A DNA stretch of 64,000 bases from Aristolochia californica (Eukaryota; Streptophyta; Magnoliopsida; Piperales; Aristolochiaceae): assembly GCA_029961685.1 (NCBI GenBank), contig JARWKL010000008.1:35897430-35961429 (forward strand), read 5' to 3'. Made by a program: the position numbers and the translations under genes. Numbering within the stretch: the first letter of the stretch is position 1; each line of letters starts with the position of its first letter. Below are positions 1-11,404 of this stretch, one piece after another. The notes under the pieces were generated by a model. It was not told where the DNA came from, searched no databases, and was given only the letters and a program-made list of their open reading frames with translations.

Positions 1-1146
1 TTTCTTTGAGGATGGTAGTGACTAAATTTGGTAGACAAAAGTCGGTGAGATTTTGAGCCTTTAGACTGACACTTCCATATCAGTCTCACTATTTCCTTTC
101 ATGAGAGATATTCTTCCATGGATTTGTTTCTCTAGAACTTGCCTTGATTCTCTTTGAGGTCACATTGACACATGCATGCAAGAACATGATTAAGGCCCTA
201 TTTGTTATAAGCTACATAAGCCAAACAGCCTACCTTGTAATTAATTTTTACCTTTTTTTTAACCCATTTGAGCTTTATTGTTTTTTTTTTGTGTGAACCC
301 ACGTTACAAGATTTAAACCTGAAAAAAAAAGAAAAAAACAAAAACCTTTACCCAAGCCGTAGAGCTAGTGGAGCATTGTTCATGACTATGGTTCGTGTGG
401 GTGTACAAGAAATAAGTGTGGGGGTGTTTGGATTTGTGGAATGGCAATGAGAGGTGAAATAGAACATGTTTTCATCCTAAATTCATGAGTTCCATTGTTA
501 GTAAAAAAAAAATGAAGAGAAAAAAATAAAGAAGAAAGAAAGTGATGGAGGGAATGGCTTTTAAAGCTACAAACTATCAGTGTTCATAATTCCTCCTAAA
601 ATTTCAAGAAAGGGGTCTATTTATATGAGATAGATACAAATTGAAGAAGATGCTGAGTGGAGTGATTGGTTTTACATATCTAATATATTTGAGTTTGAGT
701 TGATTCATTTTTTCTTCACTAGTTTCGATGGCTTTTGAGCTACATTCCCAAATATTTCCCACCTTGACCCTAAACCCCGTTACAACCCTTCAAAAGTTCT
801 TATGATTTGTGTTATGCATGTGATCTCAGTGGTGGAGAATGAGAAGATATGCAAGCCTATTGTAGATCATTTGCATTGGAATGAATTTGAGAGAAACACA
901 TACCCTTCAAACACATGAGAGTCGAGTGTTTATTTCTGTGAGAATCTACTTATTTAGTTTACTCCTTCTTTGAATGAAAATTCTTACTAAGTAATTCTAA
1001 GTTGTATAAGAATTTTTGTTCATGATATTTTATGAGTTTTGAAGAGCTTGGTTGTTTTTTGTTGATGGCGTTACAGCCTTGGTGTTTTTTGGAAAGTGAA
1101 TTTGAGTTTTGCCCGAGGATGAGCAAAAGCTAAGTGTGGGGGAATT
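1..1146 (+). mobile_element. 3' non-coding internal region of a Ty3-type LTR retrotransposon
   Basis: No convincing coding sequence is present. The right end reads GAGCAAAAGCTAAGTGTGGG followed by GGAAT. This purine-rich tract directly precedes an LTR and is of the kind found at the 3' end of plant Athila/Tat-type Ty3 elements. A second AAGTGTGGGGG tract lies near 413-424. The element is cut by the left window edge, so its gag-pol cannot be assessed. The family assignment is inferred from this tract and the LTR that follows. Confidence 0.5.
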
Positions 1147-2400
1147 TGATGAGAATGAAAAATGTCACATTTTTATCTCTTAATGCTTAGGCTTTTATAA
1201 TTATTTTGTGCCTAAATATACTCATTATTTTTAAATTTTAATTTAGGATGTGAATGGAAGCACTAAGTGCAAAACGAAGTTAATTGGGTGAATCTGGACA
1301 GTTTCGACATTGATTCGTAATCTGGGCATAACTCTCTCATCCGAGATCGAATTGAGATGGTTAAAGATTCTATAGAATTAAAAGAAGACGTTATATAACT
1401 TTTATGTTTTACATTTTGATCAATACCGGCTGAATCTATGTAGAAACTGAGCTTGAAGTCGCGGCACGTGCACTATGACCCAAACCGGATGCACGAAAAG
1501 AAAAACCCTAAACGGGGAGAAAGGAAAAGAAAGAGGAGTTCGGCGCCCCAGACCCTATTTTCTCTTCTCCAGATTTTCCTCTCTCTTTTCTCTAGTTTTT
1601 CTCTTTAGATTTCTTCATGGCCTTGCGTGGCTAAACTTTCAAACTTAGTCAAAGGAAACTGAAGCCTCGATATCAATAAAGCTGTGAGATCTGATTTATT
1701 TTTATCATTCAATTTATGTTTTGAGTCTGATGTTCTTCTTAAATTTTTGTTCATAATAATCTCGTTTAATTCCTAGGAGGCCTACTAGTTTATTATTCAT
1801 TGCAATCTACTGCTAGGTTAGATGTTAAATCCGTAATTGTTTGATCTCTCTAACCTGTGAAGCAATCGAGATTTGATGATTTGATGCGTAAAAAATTATT
1901 AGATCTTGAGAAGAATGTTGAACTAAATTAAATGCAGCCTCTTGTGCTTGTGTTGTTTAGCTTCATCGATCTCTCTAATTCTTAAGGTTGCTGCTAGATT
2001 AAACCTTTAGCGCTTGTCTTGAGTTGTTGAGTAGTTAGGGTTAATTGATTCGCTTGTTCTCTAATTAACTACGAAAGGAGAGATAGGAAGATAGTTCCAA
2101 CGGTGAATATTCAAGTGTGAACTGATATATGTTTGCATCGATGATCAGTTGTGGAATTCCGATGGTGGATGTTGACCTAGACCAAGGTTTGTTCTCTTGA
2201 TTGATTTCGATTCTTTTAATTTGATTTGTTTCTAAGTTGTTTATTTTTTTACTGTTTTCGTTATACTCAAACCGCATCCTTGTTCACGGAGCATAAAAGT
2301 AGACTAATCACTCTTCTCTTCGTGGGATCGATCCTTACTCGCTCTACTACATATATTTTTAGGAGTATAGGTTTTATTTTTGGTTGCTTGCGACAGCACA
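1147..2400 (+). mobile_element. LTR of a Ty3-type retrotransposon (probable 3' LTR)
   Basis: The segment starts TGATGAGAATG immediately after the purine-rich tract and ends near TGCGACAGCACA. Close to the right end is GTGGGATCGATCCTTACTC, a motif I associate with the 3' part of Tat/Athila-type LTRs. At about 1.25 kb the length fits that group. It is followed directly by a partial copia LTR at 2401, so it appears to have landed in, or been joined to, older copia sequence. The ends are placed by motif, not by comparison with a second LTR. Confidence 0.5.
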
Positions 2401-2588
2401 CTAGTATTTCAGTTATGTTAGTCTTCTATTTATGTTCAATTGTTCTAGGATATATCTTTTAGTGCTTAACTTTGGGTGTAACTTTTTTAATTGTAATTAG
2501 ATTCTACTTGTTTCCTCTATTATAAATAGAGGTTCATTGTACTCAAATTACAACAAGTCAGTGAAGAAATTTTTTTCTAGAAATTCAA
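2401..2588 (+). mobile_element. 3' part of a Ty1/copia LTR
   Basis: This matches the right half of the LTRs found repeatedly in this window: a TAGTTATGTTAGTC-like start, CCTCTATTATAAATAGAGG (TATA box) and an end at AAATTCAATA. It is followed at once by GGTATCAGAGC, a primer-binding site for initiator-Met tRNA, so it was a 5' LTR. The left half is missing. Confidence 0.65.
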
Positions 2589-3800
2589 TAGGGTATCAGA
2601 GCGGGTTCTGTGAGAGTTTACATGGAGAAGTATATGTCAAAAAAAATATTTGTATGTCTTTTTTCTTATCTAATAAACCAATTCTAGATCTAAGCTTTCT
2701 AGAGGGAGATATCGATATTGGAAAACTCAATGGTCAAGCCGGCCAAAGAAGAAAGAGTTTTCAGTTCGGCAAGATTATCGAGTCAGAAATCTATCAGATT
2801 TTTTCTTTCAAAATAATTATATTTTATAAATAAAAAATATTCTTGAATGAAATATATCAAATTATGGTTTCAGAAGTAGAATATTTCATGTCAATCCGAT
2901 CTATATGTAAGGAGATACTCACATTAGAGTAGGAAACCATCAAGCTACAAAATGAAGAGAATAAAGAGGTCATAACTTATTAAAATACGAAACAAAATGA
3001 AGATAATAAAGAGGTCATAACATATTAAAACGAAGTTTTTTTTGTCATAATAGGTTTCAAATTGAACCATTTGAGTATAGTTTCTTACACAATAAATGGT
3101 TTGTGATTCTGAACTATATTGTGGGAGATATTGATAAAAGAAGTACTAAATGTCAGTTTTGCCAAAAATTTCTCCTTTTCCCATTTTCTCTGCTATTATA
3201 TCTCCATGCATTAGCATGAATTGAGTTTTCTTTTCTCCATGAATCCTACTCTTTATAAAAAAAAAAATCTCCTCTAATAAGAAATCTATCACTTCAAAGC
3301 AATTCCTAGACACACTAACTAAAAAGTATATAAGTGCACCTAACAACCAACTTGAGTCAAATCTTTTATTCTTCACCCAATAGGTGATTTGTGTTGAGCT
3401 ACCTTTAAAAAGTGAGTAGTCTCTTTGTTAAGTCTTAAAGTTGGGCCGTTTTCCGCCTTTAAAATTGAGTTGAGTGTGTTTAAGACTATGACCATTTTGA
3501 TTGGTGTATACAGCTTTATCATACGACTTGTAGTGATTTTCTTCTCCCACATTGTGTTTTGTCCAAGCTAGGTCTCTAGGATCTTTTTATCCCTAGCTTG
3601 AAGGGGAGAAGTAGAAGAAGAAGTATAAGCAAGAGGAATTTTGTTCCACACGTTGTGGTAATTCTTATGTGACCAAAATATTCAAGAAAGGAGGAGAACA
3701 AATGATGAAAATTTAACATCTATGAATTTTTTTTTTTTTACCAATGAAGCTTGAAGACAATGAATCATTTTCATTACAAGCTGAACTTATAAACTCCAAC
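2589..3800 (+). mobile_element. Copia-family leader and internal debris
   Basis: This follows the primer-binding site. The stretch around 2640-2800 resembles 39500-39700 and 44510-44640, so it is a leader shared by several elements here. No gag or pol is recognisable. The stretch ends in CAACTTGAGGAGAAG near 3800, a purine tract resembling the other copia polypurine tracts. It looks like a non-coding deletion derivative. Confidence 0.5.
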
Positions 3801-3804
3801 TTGA

Positions 3805-4110
3805 GGAGAAGATATGGAAGAGTCTTACATAACTCAATCTCACAGTAAGAAGTCTCATAGAGTCAGAATTAATATGGTGGAGTCTTATAGGAGTCTCACA
3901 ATAGAGTCTCAGTTAAAGGTATTTTAGTTATGTTAGTCTTTAGTTTATGTTCTGTTTGTTTAATTGTTTTAGGACTTATCTTTTAGTGTTCTACTTTGGG
4001 TGTAAGTGGGATAAGGGTAGTTTGATGGTAATTGAATCCTACTTGTTTCCTCTATTATAAATAGAGACTCATTGTATTCAAATTTATTAAGTTCTACCAT
4101 TATAGTTGTT
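3805..4110 (+). mobile_element. Degenerate copia-type LTR, copy 1
   Basis: The segment contains ATGGAAGAGTCTTACAT, a run of AGTCTCA-type repeats, then TATTTTAGTTATGTTAG and CCTCTATTATAAATAGAG. The same order recurs at 4750-5069. The right-hand part equals 2401-2588. Boundaries are approximate. Confidence 0.5.
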
Positions 4111-4375
4111 CCTATTTTAAAAATAATGTGATATTCTAGTTTTGTTTGGAAGTATGAGTGTTGCATAGTCGCCTCCTTCCTATTAAAGTTGTTTTTCTTT
4201 AGTATTTATTTAGTTTATCTTCTTGTGTTTTCATCACTTCAGAGCAATGCCGAGACCCACTACCTAAAAAGTATGGGAGTGTGCCCAGCATCCACCTTGA
4301 GTTAAGACTTTTATTTTTCACCCTAGATGTGATTTGTGTTTGAGCTACCCTTAAAAAGTGAGTGATCTATTTAAA

Positions 4376-4465
4376 GTAGTCTACTTGTTTCCTCTGTTAT
4401 AAATAGAGGTTCATTGTACTCAAATTGCAACAAGTTAGTGAAGTATTTTTTTTTTTAGAAATTCA
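4376..4465 (+). mobile_element. Fragment of a copia LTR 3' end
   Basis: The motif CTACTTGTTTCCTCTGTTAT, then AAATAGAGG, CAACAAGTTAGTGAAGTA and AAATTCAAC, repeats the LTR end seen at 2500-2588. No PBS follows, so it is a truncated remnant. Confidence 0.5.
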
Positions 4466-4749
4466 ACATCATCAAAATATGGATGGGAGTCAACTCTAGG
4501 TCAATATAATCCCTATCTCCAGGGTGAGGAGTAGAAAATGAAGTATAGCTAAGAGGTAACCTATAATGAAGAATTCCACATGTTATGGCAATAAAATTTT
4601 ATGTGACCGGAACATGTAATTAAGGGGGAGAACAAAAAATGAAGAATTGGCATCTATCAAGAAATTTTCAGCCAATGATGATTAAGGACCAATAATTTTT
4701 ATTTTTTTATTTTTTTTCAAGATGAAATTACAACATTAACTTAAGGGGA

Positions 4750-5069
4750 AGTGATGAAAAACAGTTATGGAAGAGTCTTACATGACTCTCATAGGAAGAA
4801 GTCTCAAAGAAGGAGAGTTAATATCGTGGAGTCTAATAGGAGTTTCATGGGAGTAAGTCCCATAAGGTTTTCTCAGTTCAAAGGTATTTTAGTTATTTTA
4901 ATTTTTTTTAAATATTGATTAGTTTGATTATAATTAGGAGTCCTATTCCTTGTGTAACTATTTTACCTTTGTTATGATCTATGTATTTTCTCTTTTATAA
5001 ATAGAGACCCAGTGTATCCAAATTACATTAAGTAAATGAAATATTTCTTTTTTTCATAAAATTCAATAA
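4750..5069 (+). mobile_element. Degenerate copia-type LTR, copy 2
   Basis: This has the same block order as 3805-4110 (GTTATGGAAGAGTCTTACAT, AGTCTCA repeats, a TATA box in TTTTATAAATAGAGACC) and ends at AAAATTCAATA. The upstream stretch 4530-4750 also resembles 3590-3800, so roughly 0.5 kb of element tail plus LTR is present twice in the same orientation. Confidence 0.5.
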
Positions 5070-6960
5070 TCGCATCCATATTTAAAAAGGAAAAGATGAA
5101 ACCTAGCCATCACTCCAAAGTGAAAAAGGATTTGTGGACAATGCAATATCATAAGAGACGCCTATTAAAAGTGTAGGAGAATTTTCCTAGCATAACCTAT
5201 ATTCCCATAGGGAGATCCTCAAGCAACTTCACCCTTATAAATATGATCTCAAAATGTCGAGGGAGGTGTTGAGTTATTGGACCGATGAAGGAGGGACAAT
5301 AAAATGAGATTCTTCATTGCAGGAGGTAACCCATCCATAGAATCTTCACCAACTGCAATTTTCTTTAATAAATTTTTTCCTCTTTTTTACATCGACCAAA
5401 CACTCAAGTGGTATGGATTGGATTCCTTCCTATAGTTCATGATGTGTCCACCAAAAATTTTATACACTTAGACAACATACTCGTCTTCCTTCAAGACACT
5501 CAATAACTAAGCTGGCAATTTCAAACTCTCTGAAGTTAGAATTGCACCTCAGCAAAGTGGTGTCCATCAATGATCAAAGTAGGTTCATGTGGAGTTGATG
5601 ATTGTTCCATCTGTGAAAAAAGGTGAGGAGCCGGCTTCAGACCAAGAAGACCAACTCAAGAACACAAAGAGCTAACTTATGATTGAACCTGCAAGACTTC
5701 TAGATCGAGTCAAACAAAGGACAAATCAGTAGGACAAGACTTTGAGGCATCCAGTCTCAAAGCCAACAAGACTAGGTCTTGAAAGGCCAACTTTTGATTC
5801 ACTTTTATATTTGTTCCAATCGTGTGACAAATGATTTGAGGGTTATGATATTACCACCACATCAGTTTAGGAAAGTAACTACGCAACACTGCGAAGTTGA
5901 GCCAAGGCCTATAGGATTGTGTCTTGAAAGGCCAACTTACAACTCATCTTTAGACTTGTTTCAATTGTGTGACCAATGATTTGAGGCTCAATTTATCTTC
6001 CTCCATCGGAAAAAAAAAGTAGTCAGGTCATGTAGATCATACTTATAGAAAAAAACATACGAGTTCAGGGATAAGAAAAGGAATATAAGGAAGAAAAAGA
6101 AAAAAATGGGACATAAAAAAAGAAAAAAGATGGAAGAAGAAAGCAAGAAAGAAAGAAAAAAAAAGAGTTGCTTTTGAAAATAGCAACCCTTATGAAGTAG
6201 CTGTTCAAAAAAATCTGGTCCCAAATTGGATCTAGAACTAAAGCTGGATCCGGTGTGCCAAATCTGATTCCCCATGCCCCTCTTACTTACACGTATGTAG
6301 AGGCCTATGAAGTTGGAATGTGGATGTTATACATTCATCATGATGGTGTATCAGATCTAGGGTGCAAAATGTGGTTTGGGACTCAATTTCTCCTCTTGTG
6401 TGCAAGCCCTCGTGGCTCGTCTACTTCATCTTGGCCTCTTGCACATTGCAAGCCAAGAGGTGGATGGTCGAGACACAAATCCTCTAGATGAAGCTCTGGT
6501 AACCGTGGCATGCGTTTTGACCACCGGGTGTGCTAAAAACAAAAGAAAAAATAGGAGAAAAAAGAGAGTTGAAGGCAAAGAAAAAATGAGGAAATCACAA
6601 AAGTAAAAGGAGGAAAAAAGAACTAGCAACTAAGTGCATCGATAGAGGAAAAAGAAAAAAAGAGCAGAAGAATGCATGGAAGAGAAAGCCGAGAGGAAGA
6701 AAAAAAGAAACAAACACTAAATGGAATGGAACAAAAAACAAAATAAGGAGAGTGATCAAGTTGAAAGAGGAGAGAGATAGAGAGAGAAGAGTAGCTTATG
6801 TGGAGATTGACAACCTCAAAAGAGTGGCAAAGAGTGCCAATTTGCATCATTGCAGGCCAATATGGAGACCAACAAGAGAAACAAAAAATGAAGCTATTTT
6901 AGACTATTCAAATTGGATATGAATAGCCATCAAATACAAAACCTTAGCTGCAATGAGTTA
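5070..6960. other. Intergenic, no gene recognised
   Basis: Only short, unconvincing ORFs occur. A phrase near CTTGAAAGGCCAACTT and GTGTGACCAATGATTTGAGG is present twice (about 5778-5850 and 5920-5985). 6000-6180 and 6530-6800 are purine-rich A/G stretches. I can assign no function. Confidence 0.5.
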
Positions 6961-7155
6961 GGGTCTGTTCAGAACCCCCAGAAAAGAAAAGGAAGGAAAA
7001 TGAGAATTTGACCATTATTATGCTAAAAAATAGATAGAAAAAATGAGATAATGATCAAATTCTCCTTTTCACTAACTATTTTTGGGAACAATAATGGTCA
7101 AATTTTCCTTTTTATTTTCTTTGCTTTTCTTTTCTACGGGGTCCCAAACAGAACT
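6961..7155. mobile_element. MITE-like element
   Basis: About 195 bp with imperfect inverted ends: GGTCTGTTCAGAACCCCCAG and AGAAAAG at the left, against the reverse complement of CTTTTCTACGGGG and TCCCAAACAGAAC at the right. The interior, including CAAATTCTCCTTTTCACTAA, recurs inside both units of the tandem duplication at 62251-63374, so it is a dispersed repeat. The target-site duplication is not clear and the superfamily is not assigned. Confidence 0.5.
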
Positions 7156-8137
7156 TTATATTTGAAATTTGAACTCTGTGAGATACTACTTGCTCAAAAC
7201 TTGAATTCTGCTAGGTAATGGTGTTGGTTTGAGATTTGGATTCTCCTCATAAGGTGTAGCATCCTCATCAATTTAACCCCTATCATTTTCTAATGTGAAC
7301 CAGTTTAGATCATTGATATCTAATTGTCAAATTGTCAAAGACTTGATTGGCAACTTTTTTTTTTTATGTGTGGAATATCATACCTTACAGCCAAATCAAT
7401 TTACTTTGACACGTGAGTCCCATTTTTCCAAAAAAACTTGCTTCAAGCCTTATCCATCTATTTGAAGAATGACATGTTGAATGGGGATATTTATAGGCAT
7501 GAAAATTTAATAATTAAATTAGAATCCCGATTCAATTTTTCGGATCGTGGACATTGATCAATGATCAAGATTGGAGGAATTTGATGACCAGTTGATCAAG
7601 GATCATAGATAAAGTTCTTGAAGGTCAAAGTAAGAAGGTTTACTGAAATAATTAGTCAATGGTCAATATTAGCATTTCAATCATTAAAATTAGAACCCAA
7701 TCAATGATCACAATAAAGTTGATTGCATGGGCCACGACCAAGAACAAATTAAAGGAGAAGGCTACCTAAGCACCACCTAAGTGCCACCTTAGCAAAAGAT
7801 TTGGCACATAGGTGACATGTAACACTGCATGAAGTTCCACCCAAGCAAGAGACGTGACACATAGGTAATAGGTGGAGTCATAATCAGGCTTCACTTAAAA
7901 TGGAGAAAAGTTTCATTACTTCAAATGGGTAAGATAAGGTGTAAGACTCTCATCGGAAGAAGAATATGTCTTGCTTCATGTTTCTCTCCACTTGCATGTA
8001 TACCTAGTCAAAGGGGAGAAGAGGAAGATAAGGGAGAGAAAAAGGAGGGTGATTGAACCACTCTTACTATCTTATAAATAAGTTCACCCTGTTGAATTTT
8101 AGGCAAAACTGTTAGAAGAACATTGGGAGAAAAAAAG
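7156..8137. other. Intergenic, no gene recognised
   Basis: The stretch is AT-rich with several TTGATCAA-like motifs (7555-7700). No ORF, RNA gene or mobile-element end could be supported. Confidence 0.4.
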
Positions 8138-8581
8138 TATTGGAAGATGGGCTTCAACCCACATGACCAAGGAAAACCCACATATCTAAGAGTGTTAGAA
8201 GATGGACCCAAGCCCATAAGAAGTAGGACCCACCATGATTACCACGAGTTGGCATCTTTATCACATAAGTTGGAAGATCAAGAAGGACTCACAAAGATAA
8301 CCACAAGCTGGTTGGAAGATCAAGAAGCACTCACAAAAGCATCTTTATTTTATGGTCATGTCCTAGAAGAGTTTTAGTTTTAGTTATGGTTGTCTTTTAT
8401 CTATATTGAGTTATTTAATTATGCTAGGACCTATCTTTAAGTGTTAGAGTTTGGGTGTAATTGGGACAAAGGTAGTTTTATTGTAATTGGACTCTACTAA
8501 TTTCTTCTATTATAAATAGAAGTTCAAGTACTCTTATTATAATAAGTCAATGAAGTATTTCTCTTTTCCATAAATTCAACG
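8138..8581 (+). mobile_element. Solo copia LTR (family A), plus strand
   Basis: It starts TATTGGAAGATGGGCTTCAA (from TGTTGGAAG), contains CTTCTATTATAAATAGAAG and ends TAAATTCAACG. It is collinear with the LTR at 51874-52351. Neither a PBS nor a polypurine tract flanks it. The flanks AAAAG and AAAAC match at 4 of 5 bases, suggesting a decayed target duplication. Confidence 0.7.
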
Positions 8582-8795
8582 AAAACCATCTAGGAGAGAA
8601 AAAATGGTTGGAAATTTTCTCCAGGATCCAATATGTCTAAAATCTATTTTTGTAATCTAGATGTGCTCCCAACACGTCAAATCTCGAATCAACTTGAAGC
8701 ACTATTAGACTTGTAGCAACAAACAACATCTTTGTCATTACTTTGTTACTATCCTTGGAGCCACTACATGTTATACAAAATCAAATCTTCTTGTG

Positions 8796-9339
8796 TGTTG
8801 AATTGATGGAAAAGAGAGATACTTCATTAACTTATTATAATCAGAGTACATGAACCTTTATTTATAATAGAGGAATGTAGTAGAGTCAAATTATAATTAA
8901 ATTACCCTTGTCCCAATTACACCCAAACTCTAACACTTAAAGATAAGTCTTAGCATAATTAAATAACTCAATATAAATAAAAGACAAACATAACTCAAAG
9001 TAGAACTCTTCTATGAGGACGTGACCATAAGATAAAGATGTCAGCTCGTGGCTATCTTTGTGGACCCCACTTGATCTTCTAACAAGCTCGTGGTTATCTT
9101 TGTGAGTCCTTCTTGATCTTCCAACCAACTTGTGGTTATCTTTGTGAGTAATCATGGAAGGTCCTACTTCTTATGGGTTTAGGCCCATATTCCAACACTT
9201 TTAGATATGTGGGCCTTCCTTGGTCGTCTTACAATACTCTTAGATATGTGGGTCTTCCATAGTCATGTGACCCATCTTACAATACTCTTAGCTATGTGGG
9301 CCTTCCTTGGTCGTGTGGTTCTGCGCCCATCTTCCAACA
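8796..9339 (-). mobile_element. Solo copia LTR (family A), minus strand, TSD TTGTG
   Basis: On the minus strand it runs from TGTTGGAAGATGGGC to TTCAACA. Both flanks are TTGTG (8791-8795 and 9340-9344), a perfect 5-bp target duplication with no internal domain, which defines a solo LTR left by recombination between two LTRs. At 544 bp it is longer than its relatives because the head block (TCTTAGATATGTGGG plus CTTCC...) is present several times. It is the inverted partner of the LTR at 8138-8581. Confidence 0.85.
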
Positions 9340-9344
9340 TTGTG

Positions 9345-9759
9345 AACCACCAAATGGGTATTCAACTAGTGAAGTTCCAATACATCTTTCAGATTTAGTG
9401 AGGCTCAAATAGTTCTTATGTGGACATCGAAGACTCCTTAGAGATCTGATTTCACGTCACTGGAAACCTTGTAATTTTTGTTGTTGTTGAGCTAAGTAAG
9501 GTTCATGATTGATTCAATTGTAGCTTAACTTGGGTTCAATTTTGGATTAAAATAGAGAAAATCTGAAGTGGGCCACAAGCTGGCTCAGTTTAGTGCCATC
9601 ACTATCCACATCTATCTAACTTCACCTCAAAAACCAAGTTAGAATTGACATTGTTGAAAAAAAATATATAGAGAATTTTTAAAATAGAGGTTGTTGTTGG
9701 ATCTAAATAGGACACACTCACATTTAGTGAGTGGATTCTACAAAAATGACCTCCCACAC
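9345..9759. other. Intergenic, no gene recognised
   Basis: No ORF of note is present. The right end carries TCCCACAC (9752-9759), the left target-site duplication of the hAT element that follows. Confidence 0.5.
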
Positions 9760-11404
9760 TAGGGGTGGCTTCGAACTGAGCCGGCTCGCGAGCGGCTCAA
9801 GTTTGGCTCAGTTTGATTCGTAATATCTCAAGCTCGAGCTGAGCTCAAGATAAGAAATGGGTTCTTTAAATTAACGAGCCGAGCTTGAGCAGAGCCAAGT
9901 TCGGCTCGTCGGCTCGCGAGCGGACTCGTTAATTTAACGAGTGGCGAGGGGGAGTTAGGAAAATTTTTGAGAAAGAGAGAGTCCTGAGTCCCGTCTCTTC
10001 CATTCCATCTTGCGCCTGCGAAACCCATACTTCTCTGCCATTTCCTGCCATTTCCATGCCGTTTCAGCATGATTTCCTCGCGGAAATCGTTGTCCGTCGG
10101 TGGGTATTCATGGGAAACGGGGGATTTTGGTCTTCAAATCCCTCATTCTCCCTCTCCCTCTTTGATTCCTCAATCTTTGTCCAAACTTTGATTTTTTCGT
10201 CTACGATTTCTTCCTCTGTGATTTCTTATTCTTCTATATTCTTCCTCTTCGATTTATTCATCCGAAGTTCTTCCTCGCTAATGAACGAAAGCAACGGTCC
10301 GATGGGAGGTAAGATTTTAATTTAATGTTTGTTTGTTTTTTGCATCACCGACCTAACTCTACTAAATCTCTAACTCTCGCTTCTTTTCAGCAGTGCTCCT
10401 TCATTCATGGAAAAGTTTTGGAGATATCCCCGAACAGCGAACATTCTCTGTTTCTGTAAGTGTTGATTTTTTTCATTTTTATCTTTTGTACGTTTTCATC
10501 CTCTGCGATTTCGATGTTGATTTTTGTTTTTCCTTTTTATCTTTTGTACGTTTTCTTCCTCTATGATTTCGGTGTTGATTTTTTTTTTTTCATTTTTATC
10601 TTCTGTAAGTCTAGTTAGCCTTTGGTTGATAGGACTCTGGGATTCGTTGTATATGTTCCAGATAAAGTTAAATACATCATTTTAATCATTTGTTTACCTT
10701 TTTTTTCCTCAATCAATAAGTTTATCTCGTATCCGTTTTCTGTCATGTGGTTTTTTTTTTTAGCATGAAGAGAATTTAGCAGACCATGTAGTTGATTATT
10801 ATCTTATTGCTCACACGCCTAAACTTTGACCTTCCAATTTCCCCCTATATTTCTATCAGCGGTATTGGTTTTAAGTGCATAAAACTTCTGTTCTCTCCTA
10901 AGAATCTGTTTAAGCTTAAAAGGATTATTCATTCTTTGCTCAACATTGCATTCTGTACTATCGTCATTCATATGTTGTCCTACATTTGGTATCCTATACG
11001 ATTTTCCTGTGGACAAAGTCTCAAAGCCCTTCTTCTAGTCACAGTATGTGGATTATCAACATTTTCAATATACAGTGCACATCTACTTTTGTTAGTTCAC
11101 TACTTTTATTGATATTTGTTCATATAGATTGTGTCCATATTAATTATATTTTATCTGGTAGTGGACTTTTTTTTCCAAAATGCAATGATTACTCTTTATC
11201 TTTTTTCTGCAGCTTCTATTGTGACTTGGTTCTGTTTTTTTTTTCAATAACTTGAGAGAATTAAAATTACGATAACATGCTCTTTGAAGCAATTGTGTAG
11301 ACAAAAATCATGTCCTAACTTGAGAGAATTAAAATTACGATAACATGCTTTCTTTTCTTTATGTTTTTAATTTGTAATTTTGTTTTTTTTTTTTAGAAGT
11401 AAGA

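Noticed and set aside
5988..6275. A 95-codon ORF rich in Phe, Leu and Ser with membrane-like character
   Set aside because: It is the reverse complement of a purine-rich low-complexity stretch; no start context, homolog or conserved motif.
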